In this document: one piece after another, positions 25,958 through 33,900 of the stretch
Position numbering within the stretch: the stretch's first letter is position 1
How the letters are laid out: every line of letters starts with the position of its first letter
Source: Rhodospirillales bacterium 70-18
GTDB taxonomy: Bacteria; Pseudomonadota; Alphaproteobacteria; Acetobacterales; Acetobacteraceae
NCBI GenBank assembly: GCA_001899585.1
Contig: MKWE01000017.1
Coordinates: 85,141-149,140, forward strand
Length of the DNA stretch: 64,000 bases
Reading direction: 5' to 3'
Program-made: the position numbers and the translations under genes
The notes under the pieces: generated by a model
What the model was told of the DNA's origin: nothing
The model's input: only the letters and a program-made list of their open reading frames with translations
Databases searched by the model: none

Positions 25958-25966
25958 GCGCGGACC

Positions 25967-26293
25967 TTAGTCGCCGCGCCGCCCGTTGGGGCGAGACCAG
26001 ATCAGCGAGAAGGTGTCGCCTTCCTCGTCGTCGAAGAGGTTGGCGTAGATCGGAGCGTTGAAGCTCGGATCGTCGAGCTTGAGGCCCAGGTAGTCGCGGC
26101 CCTCGTTGGAGCGCTTCGACCAGGCGGCGCCGATTTCGGCGCGGCCGACCAGGACCCGGTGGCTGGGGGTGTTCTCGCCGGTGGCGCGCTGGTCGGGGAC
26201 GATGCGCACGTTCTTGGCCTGGACGCTGAGGGTGACGATTTCGCCGGTGAACTCGTTCGAGCCGGTCTTCTTGAAGGTGCCGATGGTCGCCAT
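25967..26293 (-). CDS. DUF736 protein (second copy)
   Basis: 108 residues from ATG 26293, with GGGAGACTTACA upstream. It begins MATIGTFKKTGSNEFTGEI and contains VRIVPDQRATGENTPSHRVL and WSRPNGRRGD. It is a paralogue of the 20438-20773 product, with the same ends (TIG.F..T, LFDD/LFRS, WSRP). The frame stays open upstream to 26476 across a conserved leader. I regard that part as a leader, not protein, but this is not certain. Confidence 0.9.
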   Translation of the reverse strand: MATIGTFKKTGSNEFTGEIVTLSVQAKNVRIVPDQRATGENTPSHRVLVGRAEIGAAWSKRSNEGRDYLGLKLDDPSFNAPIYANLFDDEEGDTFSLIWSRPNGRRGD

Positions 26294-26470
26294 TGTAAGT
26301 CTCCCGTTTTCCGTTCCCGAGCCCGCACCATTGCGGCCTCGATGGCGATCGGCAGGCCGGAGGCGATCGACGGCGCACCCCGGAGGGGCCTGACAGCCAA
26401 GGAGGGCTTTCTTGTCTCGCGAGGAATGGCGGCGCAGCCGGAAGGGGAAGAAAGTCTGACGCGGCTGTTG
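26294..26470 (-). promoter_or_regulatory. structured leader shared with the DUF2493 gene (family B)
   Basis: On the plus strand CTTTCTT (26407-26413) pairs with AAGAAAG (26448-26454), with TTGTCTCGCGA following the left arm. The leader of the DUF2493 gene has the same layout with different but still complementary arms and the same 11-nt motif. In both, the left arm starts 114 bp from the start codon. Flanks are also alike (GCGGCC, GACGGC, ACCCCGGAG). This suggests a cis-acting RNA; a translated upstream extension is the alternative. Confidence 0.6.
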
Positions 26471-26550
26471 CGTCATAGGCGATTGAGGCGCAGCCGGCCT
26501 TCGGCCAGATCAGGCCATTGAAGAGGCCGTTTGGAGCGGTCGAGGCACGG

Positions 26551-26793
26551 TCAGAAAACGGAGAAGATGGCGGCCGTCCCGCATCGGCAAACCGGCGTCA
26601 CCACATGCTCACCGGCTTCGTCTCCTCCTGGCAGGCCGATGCTGTCGCATCGCGCCTCCACCGCCATCAAGGAGATCACCGTACCGGGCCGTTCGGCCGC
26701 GGAGACATGAACCCGCCCAGGCAGCGCTCCAGCGACGACAATTTCTCTGGGCGGAGCGTCGAACCCCGCCGCACACTGCCGCCGCAACAGCAT
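26551..26793 (-). CDS. possible small protein, unrecognised
   Basis: An 80-residue frame from ATG 26793. The reading (GRVHVSAAERPGTVISLMAV, CDSIGLPGGDEAGEHVVTPV) has high G/C in third codon positions and looks coding, and the space is otherwise empty. It has no clear Shine-Dalgarno and no family I can name. Two Cys near the end (CRCG) are notable. Treat it as tentative. Confidence 0.38.
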   Translation of the reverse strand: MLLRRQCAAGFDAPPREIVVAGALPGRVHVSAAERPGTVISLMAVEARCDSIGLPGGDEAGEHVVTPVCRCGTAAIFSVF

Positions 26794-26852
26794 GAGGCGA
26801 CGGGGCGCACGACACCATCGCTGCTCTGCCCTCCTGACGGGGAAGACGAAGA

Positions 26853-27296
26853 TCAGGCCCGCGCAAGGCCCCGGCCGGACGGGCCCGGGGCCGCTGCCAT
26901 TCCCGCGACCCGCGCGAAAGCGGTTATGCCGACCGCTACTGCGCCGATGATGGAGAATGCGATCTGCCATGCGTCCGACGGCATGAGGTGCTTCACGATC
27001 CCATGGGTCGCATGGAAGCCCGCGATCGCCGCCGGCGCGACGAAGGCTGCGGCCATGATCAGCTTCAGCCACATGGGCCGAACGAAGGTGATGAGCAGAT
27101 GCCCGGCGGCGAGCGTGATAGCGGCTGCGACGGCGCCGACGAGGATGGCGCCGGGAATGCCGGCTCCCGTTCCGTGCGCCCAAGCGCCCGCGGTCACGCC
27201 GACAAACGTGGGCAGCGCAAAGACAGCCAGCGTGAACAGCAGCCAGCAAAGCAGGCCTATCGCTGCGAGGGATGCAAGTATTGCGAGGATGATCAT
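26853..27296 (-). CDS. small integral membrane protein, function unknown
   Basis: 147 residues from ATG 27296, preceded by GGAGG. Three or four hydrophobic helices (about 3-36, 46-72, 78-96, 109-132) and a short basic C-terminus (GRGLARA) make it an inner-membrane protein. No motif is recognised. It belongs to the backbone run between DUF736 and DUF2493. Entry exclusion or envelope modification would be speculation. Confidence 0.72.
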   Translation of the reverse strand: MIILAILASLAAIGLLCWLLFTLAVFALPTFVGVTAGAWAHGTGAGIPGAILVGAVAAAITLAAGHLLITFVRPMWLKLIMAAAFVAPAAIAGFHATHGIVKHLMPSDAWQIAFSIIGAVAVGITAFARVAGMAAAPGPSGRGLARA

Positions 27297-27436
27297 GATG
27301 GTAGCCTCCGTAAGGAAAAGGTCTGACGGTCGCGCCTTCCACCACCACCACGGAGCACTGAAGTATAGCGCAAGAGCGCGCGGGCCGGGAGCGGAAATCT
27401 GCACCGATTTCCGTGCGACGGGCCGACTCGCCCCGG

Positions 27437-27604
27437 TCAGGGGGCGAAGGGGTCGATCTCTTGGACGATGGCGGCGATGTCACCGTCGTATTCGCTGGCA
27501 GGCGTGACCGACAGCGTGCCATCGCCGGCCTGGAAGATGATGATGGCGGCCATCAGCGTGGTGGCGAGGCTGAAGGCGAAGGCGTGGGCGTCGTTGAGGG
27601 ACAT
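27437..27604 (-). CDS. small membrane-anchored hypothetical protein
   Basis: 55 residues from ATG 27604. A short N-terminus (MSLNDAHAFAF) leads into one hydrophobic helix (SLATTLMAAIIIFQA), then an acidic tail (YDGDIAAIVQEIDPF). The frame extends upstream to 27679, but MSLND is a more natural start. The function is unknown. Confidence 0.6.
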   Translation of the reverse strand: MSLNDAHAFAFSLATTLMAAIIIFQAGDGTLSVTPASEYDGDIAAIVQEIDPFAP

Positions 27605-27901
27605 CGATCCGGCTCCTGTTTCGAGCGGAGGACCATCCCCCGCTGACAGGCGCCCGATGTGTCGGACTGAGCGCTGCAATCACCGCGCAGGCGCAGCCGC
27701 AGCGGCGGCATGCTCGCATAGCTGACCCTTCACGGGTTGATGGCGTCAAGCGATCAGTCGGACCAAGGATCAGCGCAGATAGGCGGGGGTGCGTCAGCCG
27801 GTCCAAAATGGTAGTCGATGAATATCTCTACAGCCCAGGTGCCAAGACTTCAGCCGGACGTCTCGCGCAGCAGAGGCGGCAATATTGGCGGAGGACTCGT
27901 G

Positions 27902-28651
27902 GTGAGTGGATTTCATGTGCCTGACGGCAACGAGGCGCTGCGGGCCGACATCCCCGCAATCGTCGAGTTGATCGAGCGAACGGCACGGTGGGTTCATCCG
28001 GACACTTTCCGCGCGCTGCCGGTGTGGGCGCCACATACGGCGCGAGGGCGCCCGCTGTATGATGCGGCCTGGTCTCGCCGCTACACCAATACGCGCAAGG
28101 CCACCGGCTTAACGGCCGAGAAGTTCGAGGGGAATGTTGCCGCGCTCAACGCCCTGGTAGCTTCGCTCGACGTCGCGTCGCCGAAGCCGAAGAATTGGAC
28201 CGTCTGCCATATCTGGGGATATGACGATCCGTCCTTTGCGCAGCGCAGCAGCGTCGTTCAAGATCCACACTACTTCTCGTGCGTCGCGAACATGGTGTGG
28301 CTGCCAACGTCACTGAAGGGTTTCACCGACACGCTGCCAGAGATCAAGGCGATGCTACGCGTGTGCTCTTTCCATTTGTATGGATGGGCATGTGAGCACG
28401 AATCAGTTGCTGCGCAGGCGGAGCAGGTGCGATCCGGTTGGACACCCGATCACTACCCCGCAAGTTGGCCCTGCGCGGAGCGGCCTGGCATCCTGCCGCC
28501 GGGCACGGCGCCGTTCACGCCGCGGATCGAGCGAGAAGTCGCGAAGCGCAAATCCAAGATGCGGTCCGATCTCGCGAGCGCAGACTATCTCCATTACCCC
28601 AAGGCCGAAGTGGAGGGGGTGCTGAGGTTCTGGAAGATTGACTTGAGCTAG
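27902..28651 (+). CDS. hypothetical protein, HNH-like pattern, plus-strand insertion in backbone
   Basis: About 249 residues from GTG 27902, chosen because GGAGG lies 7 nt upstream; an ATG at 27818 has no ribosome binding site. The segment TVCHIWGYDDPSF, then DPHYFSCVANMVWLPTSLKG, resembles HNH-family nucleases, in which an N-terminal His is followed by an Asn in a VANMVWLP-type strand (here His103 and Asn130), but the third metal residue is not obvious. It is the only plus-strand gene among minus-strand backbone genes here. It looks like cargo with its own promoter. Confidence 0.65.
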   Translation: MSGFHVPDGNEALRADIPAIVELIERTARWVHPDTFRALPVWAPHTARGRPLYDAAWSRRYTNTRKATGLTAEKFEGNVAALNALVASLDVASPKPKNWTVCHIWGYDDPSFAQRSSVVQDPHYFSCVANMVWLPTSLKGFTDTLPEIKAMLRVCSFHLYGWACEHESVAAQAEQVRSGWTPDHYPASWPCAERPGILPPGTAPFTPRIEREVAKRKSKMRSDLASADYLHYPKAEVEGVLRFWKIDLS

Positions 28652-28670
28652 GCGGCGCTCACGCGCCGCC
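28651..28670. terminator. bidirectional hairpin between convergent genes
   Basis: GGCGGCGC (28651-28658), a TCAC loop and the exact complement (28663-28670) sit at the convergent ends of the plus-strand gene (stop ending 28651) and the DUF2493 gene (stop at 28659). There is no long T-run. It is probably a shared terminator or transcript-end stabiliser. Confidence 0.55.
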
Positions 28671-29582
28671 GAACTTCCAGACCGGGATGCCGAGCTTCTT
28701 GGCCTTGTCGGCGAGGTTGTCGTGGATGCCGGTGCCCGGGAAGTGCATCACGCCCTTGGGCACGATCTCCAAGATCTCGTCGTTGCGCTTGAACGGCGCT
28801 GCCCGGCCGTGCTTCGTCCAGTCGGGCGCGAAGCCGATCTGCGGAACATTACGGTTCTTCGCCCAGAGCGAGGCGATCTTCTCGGCACCCTTCGGTGACT
28901 TGCCGTGGATCAGCACCATGTCGGGATGCTTTTCGTGGACCTGGTCGAGCTTGGCCCAGATCAGCCGGTGGTCGTCATAGTCGAGCCCGCCGGTGACGAC
29001 GATCTTCGGGCCCGGTGGCAGGAGCACCGCCTGGTCGGCGCGCTTCTTTGCCATCAGGAAATCGCGGCTGTCGATCATCGCCGAGGTCAGATTGCGATGG
29101 TTGACCTTCGATCCGCTGCGCGGGAGCCAAGTCTTGCCGACGTGGCGTTCGTAGTGTTCGGCGGCCTGGTCGCGCATCAGCTCGAAGGCGTTCTGGCGCT
29201 CGATCAGCGTCATGCCCTCGGCGATCAGGCGCTCCAGTTCGACCGACTTCACCTCGCTGCCGTCCTGTTCCCGCTGCGCCCGCTTTTGAGCCTGCTCGTT
29301 GTCGTCTAGTTCGCGGCCGATCCGGTCGATGGCGCGGTGAAAGACGTTGGTGGTCGACCAGAGGAGATCGTCGAGGTCGGGCTCGAGGCGCGTGTCCACC
29401 AGGGTGCCGATCAGGGCGTCGAAGATGTCGGCGACGGCGCCCGCGACCTGGTTGCCGTCGGGCAGGAGCCGCTGGTCGGGCTCGTCGGCGAAGGGGCGAT
29501 AGCCGTGGAGCTGGAGTTCGTTGAGGACATGGTCGGTGGGTGAGGATTCGTGGTGCGGTTCGTAGTCGTCGCGCTCGCGCAT
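28659..29582 (-). CDS. DUF2493 (SLOG-like) protein
   Basis: 307 residues from ATG 29582, with CCAACCGAAGGAG upstream. The N-terminal half is helical and charged. The C-terminal part (about 190-305) is a Rossmann-like DUF2493/SLOG domain: KIVVTGGLDYDDHRLIW, MVLIHGKSPKGAEKIASLWA and KRNDEIL. SLOG proteins bind nucleotides or nucleotide-derived ligands. The role on conjugative elements is unknown, though this family is a regular backbone member. Confidence 0.87.
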   Translation of the reverse strand: MRERDDYEPHHESSPTDHVLNELQLHGYRPFADEPDQRLLPDGNQVAGAVADIFDALIGTLVDTRLEPDLDDLLWSTTNVFHRAIDRIGRELDDNEQAQKRAQREQDGSEVKSVELERLIAEGMTLIERQNAFELMRDQAAEHYERHVGKTWLPRSGSKVNHRNLTSAMIDSRDFLMAKKRADQAVLLPPGPKIVVTGGLDYDDHRLIWAKLDQVHEKHPDMVLIHGKSPKGAEKIASLWAKNRNVPQIGFAPDWTKHGRAAPFKRNDEILEIVPKGVMHFPGTGIHDNLADKAKKLGIPVWKFGGA

Positions 29583-29877
29583 GGGATGCTCCTTCGGTTG
29601 GACCGCGACCGTCGCGGCCTTCATGGCGACGAAGCCCATGAGCCGGACGGCCGGGCACCCGGAGCGCAAGCGCAGGGCTCGATGGCTAAGGCCGGCTATT
29701 TTGTCTCGCGATGGAAAGGCCCGCAGGGCCGCCGGAAAATAGTCGGCCGCCGCCATTGCCCGGCTGGCCGGCTTGTGGGCCGATCGCCCTCTCGAAGGCG
29801 CGAGGCGCGGTCCCCATCCGACAGATTGACGCATCTGCCGAGTACGGCGGCGGTCCGCGTCGCCCTTCTCCTGCCGG
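29583..29877 (-). promoter_or_regulatory. leader of DUF2493 gene with family-B structure
   Basis: On the plus strand CTATTTT (29696-29702) pairs with AAAATAG (29736-29742), extendable to 12 bp with one G-T pair. An inner hairpin is at 29718-29730 (GGCCC, GCA, GGGCC), and TTGTCTCGCGA follows the left arm. It matches the leader of the second DUF736 gene in motif, order and distance to the start (114 bp). The arms differ by compensatory changes. No other gene is visible in this 295-bp gap. Confidence 0.6.
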
Positions 29878-30915
29878 CTATGCCGCGAACGCCATGAAGC
29901 GGGCCACGTCCCGCGGTGCGACCTGCAACCGGGCTTCCGTCCGAAGCGCGTCGAGGCCGAGGGTGCAGAGATCCTCGTTGAAGTCGCCCAGCTCGGGCGA
30001 GATCACGATCGCTTCGATCCCGGCCGCATTCGCCCGTTCGATCAGGCTGTCACGCGCCCCGTCACCGGCCGGATCGTTGTCGCGGACGATATAGAGCCGC
30101 CGCAGCGTGTCGGGGAACAGGATGGCGGCGAGATGAGCCGCAGAGAGCGCCGCCAGCATCGGCATGTCGGGCAAGACCTGCCGGAGCGATAGAACGGTCT
30201 CGATGCCTTCGCCGGCCGCCATCACCTCGCCACCGATGCCGAAGCGGACCGCGTTGCCAAGAAGATCGCCCATCGCTCGCCTCGGCGTGTCGATCGGCGC
30301 CTTGTCGCGACGGCGTGGATCGAGCCAGGTCCGATGTGCCCCGGTGATCTTGCCGTCGAGATCGGTCACGGCCGCGATCATCGCTGGCCATGTTTCGGTC
30401 GGCGAATGCTCGTCGGGGCGATAATAGCAGCGCGGGTGGTAATGCAGGCTTCTGGTTCCGCGTAAATCCGTAATGCCGCGTTCCCGGAGATACGCGTGTA
30501 CGAGCGTGCCGTGGATCGGTTGCGACATGCGGACCAGCCGTCGGGCCGCTTCGGGTGAGCCGTGTGGCGCCGGGGTCTGCCGGTGCTGCTCGCGAGGTTC
30601 GGGCTCCGGTGGCGGCATGCTGAGGAAGGTCCGGGCCTCGTCGGCGACGTCTTGGAAGTCGACCAAGCCGCAGCTCTCGCGGATGACGTCGAGGAGATCG
30701 CCATGCTCGCCGGTCGCCGCGTCGGTCCATTTGCCGGCGAGACCCTTGGGCGTGTCCTTGAGCCGGACATACATCGAGCGGCCCGGCGCGTTGCGCACAT
30801 CGCCCACCAGCCAGTAGCCGCCCTCGCGGCGACCGCTGGAGAGGTAGTGCCGGCACACCGCCTCGGCCTGCCGGCCGAGACGATGGGCGAGATCGGAAGC
30901 GTCCTGACGTGCCAT
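29878..30915 (-). CDS. Toprim-domain protein (DUF7146/primase-like)
   Basis: 345 residues from ATG 30915, which overlaps the upstream stop (TGATG). An N-terminal DUF7146-type segment (SGRREGGYWLVGDVRN, KGLAGKWTDAATGEHGDLLD) is followed by a C-terminal Toprim domain with AAGEGIETVLS (acidic motif) and YIVRDNDPAGDGAR (DxD motif). No zinc finger is visible. It is a primase/topoisomerase-like protein of the element, probably acting with the helicase-methylase it is coupled to. Confidence 0.87.
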   Translation of the reverse strand: MARQDASDLAHRLGRQAEAVCRHYLSSGRREGGYWLVGDVRNAPGRSMYVRLKDTPKGLAGKWTDAATGEHGDLLDVIRESCGLVDFQDVADEARTFLSMPPPEPEPREQHRQTPAPHGSPEAARRLVRMSQPIHGTLVHAYLRERGITDLRGTRSLHYHPRCYYRPDEHSPTETWPAMIAAVTDLDGKITGAHRTWLDPRRRDKAPIDTPRRAMGDLLGNAVRFGIGGEVMAAGEGIETVLSLRQVLPDMPMLAALSAAHLAAILFPDTLRRLYIVRDNDPAGDGARDSLIERANAAGIEAIVISPELGDFNEDLCTLGLDALRTEARLQVAPRDVARFMAFAA

Positions 30916-33900
30916 CACGCAGCCTCCCGCTCGGAGATGCGCACCACCGGGAAGGTGTCGAGCAACTTGGCGAGGACGCCGGGCCCAATCGCGTCGACCG
31001 GCACGAAGAAGCGGAGCTTCCACGAGATGATCTCGCTGAACAGGCCATAGGCCCGCAGACGATCCCGCATGGCCTCGGTGAAATTGGTCAGCTCCAGTCG
31101 GTGGGCGCTCATGACGCGCGCGCGGCGGAGCTGGAGCCCGTCGGCGAGATCGAGGATCGTCGTACCGTCCATTAAGGCGGCGAAAGCCTGCTCCGGGGTC
31201 AGCGACGCGGCGCCCGTCGTCACGGCGCTCGCCGCCCAGGCGGGCGAGACGCGGCGACCGATGATGCGCTCGCCGGCATCGGTCTGGAGCCGGTAGACTC
31301 GGGTCGACTCGTTCGGCAGACGCTTCCAGATCGGCAACAGTAGGCCGGCGACGATATGGATCGTGCTGTCGGAAAACTCCGGCACGTCGTTCAGCTCCGC
31401 CCACCATGCTGCCGCGAAGGCGCCGCGATCGGCTTGCTCCCAATGGCTCTCGTCCATCATGCGCAGCGGCGCATAGTGCTGCTCCATCGGCCGGATCAGG
31501 CAGACGCGGTGCTCGATGTCGCCATCGTCGAGCATCATCGACGGTGCGGGAACTTGGACGGCGGCGCGGCCAGAGCGGCCGTTGACCAAGAGCCGCGCCC
31601 GTGAATCGGAGAGATGGTCGAGCGCGTCGGCCAGGGTCGTCGGCCGATTGCGCTCCCGGCGCGTGATGGTGAGCAGCCGCGTCTCCGCGCCAGTGCCGGC
31701 ATGGGTGTGGATCACCTGGCTGCCGGTGACGACGAAGCTCTCGGCCTGCAGCGTCTCGAGCCCGATGTCATAGACGCCACTGCGGATCGCGCCCTCGACC
31801 TTGGCGGTCAGGAGCTGCTCGAACGCCGTGAAGAGCACGCCCTGCAGGTCGATGGTGAGCGCCAGCAGGCGATTGAGGAAGGTGGTGATCGGCGGCAGCT
31901 CGTCCTTGATGCCGTTGTCGTCCATCAGCTTGAGCCCGGTGGCGGACTCGAAGCGGTCGAGCGAGCAGGCCTCGACCTTGCCGCGGACGAGCAGCAGGTA
32001 GAGCTGGCGGAGCGCATCGCGGGCATATGGACTTTCCAGATTGTCCTCGGGTCGGAACAGGCCCTGACCGCCGGTCTGCCGCTGCCCGCGCGTGATGGCG
32101 CCGAGCGTGTCGAGCCGGCGCGCGATCGTCGAGAGAAAGCGCTTCTCGGCCTTCACGTCGCTGGTGATCGGCCGGAAGAGCGGCGGCTGCGCCTGATTGG
32201 TGCGGTTGGTGCGGCCGAGCCCCTGGATCGCGGCGTCGGCCTTCCAGCCCGGCTCCAAGAGATAGTGGATGCGCAGGCGCTGGTTCTTCGCCGCAAGGTC
32301 CGCGTGATAGCTGCGGCCAGTACCGCCGGCGTCCGAGAAGACGAGAACGCGCTTCTGGTCGTCCATGAAGGCGGCCGCCTCGGCGAGATTGGCCGACGCC
32401 GCCCGGTTCTCGACGGCAAGGCGCTCACCCTTGCGCACCACGCGCCGCGACCGGCCGGTGACCTCGGCGACGACGTCGGTGCCGAAGCGCTGGACGATCT
32501 GGTCGAGGGCGCCGGGAACGGGCTCAAGCGATGCGAGCCGCTCGATCAACTCGTCGCGGCGGGCGACGGCTTCCCGGCTCTCGACGGGCTGGCCGTCCCG
32601 GTAGACCGGCCGCGACGACAGATTGCCTTCGCTGTCGGAGAACGGCTCGTAGAGCTGCACCGGGAAGGAATGGGCAAGATAGTCGAGGACGTATTCGCGC
32701 GGCGTGATGTCGACGCGCACATCATGCCATTCTTCTGTCGGGATCTCGGCCAGGCGACGTTCCATCAGGGCTTCGCCGGTCGAGACGATCTGGATGACGG
32801 CCGTGTGCCCATCGGCCAGGGCCTGCTCGATCGAGCGGATCAGCGTCGGGGTCTTCATGCTGGTCAGCAGATGGCCGAAGAAGCGCTGCTTGGCGCTTTC
32901 GAAAGCCGAACGCGCGGCCGACTTTGCCTGCCGGTTGAGCGTGCCGGTGTCGCCGGTGATGTTGGCGGCCTGCATCGCCGCGTCGAGATGATTGTGGATG
33001 ATGGCGAAGGCGCCAGCATAGGCGTCGTAGATGCGGGTCTGCTCGGGCGTGAGCTGATGCTCGACCAGCTCGTATTCGACGCCGTCATAGGAGAGCGACC
33101 GGGCCGTGTAGAGGCCGAGCGAGCGCAGATCGCGGGCGAGCACCTCCATGGCCGCGACGCCGCCATTCTCCACCGCCTCGACGAATTCGGCGCGATTGGC
33201 AAAGGGAAAGTCGTCGCCACCCCAGAGACCGAGCCGTTGGGCATAGGCGAGATTGTGGACGGTGGTCGCGCCGGTCGCCGAGACATAGACGATGCGAGCG
33301 TTGGGGAGCGTGTGCTGGAGCCGGAGCCCCGCACGGCCCTGCTGCGAGGGGGCGACATCACCCCGTTCCCCCTTGCCGCCGCCGGCGTTCTGCATCGCGT
33401 GGGACTCGTCGAAAATGATCACTCCGTCGAAATCGGAGCCCAACCATTCGACGATCTGCTTGACGCGCGAAAGCTTCTCCCCGCGGTCGTCGGACCGTAG
33501 CGTAGCGTAGGTGGTGAATAGGACGCCTTCGTTGAGGCGGATGGCGGTCCCCTGCGGGAAGCGCGACAGCGGCGTGACCAGCAGGCGCTCCATGCCGAGG
33601 GCCGACCAATCGCGCTGGGCGTCTTCGAGCAGCTTGTCGGACTTGGAAATCCAGACGGCTTTGCGGCGGCCCTGGAGCCAGTTGTCGAGAATGACGCCAG
33701 CGGACTGACGGCCCTTGCCGGCGCCCGTGCCGTCGCCGAGCATGAAGCCCCGGCGGAAGCGGATGGCGTTCGGCGCATCGTTCGCCGCGGCGGTGACCAG
33801 GTCGCCGGTCTCGTCCACGGTCCACGCCCCGGCGAGATATTCGCCATGGGCCTCGCCGGCATAGATCACCGTCTCGAGCTGGGCGTCGGAGAGCACGCCG

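Noticed and set aside
26518-27507. 329-aa plus-strand ORF opposite the membrane protein
   Set aside because: Reads as Arg/Pro-rich shadow sequence; the minus-strand membrane protein has a ribosome binding site and clear helices.
31614-33500. 628-aa plus-strand ORF opposite the strawberry-notch gene
   Set aside because: It is antisense to a clear multidomain protein, is full of Arg/Gly/Asp runs typical of high-GC shadow frames, and has no domain pattern.
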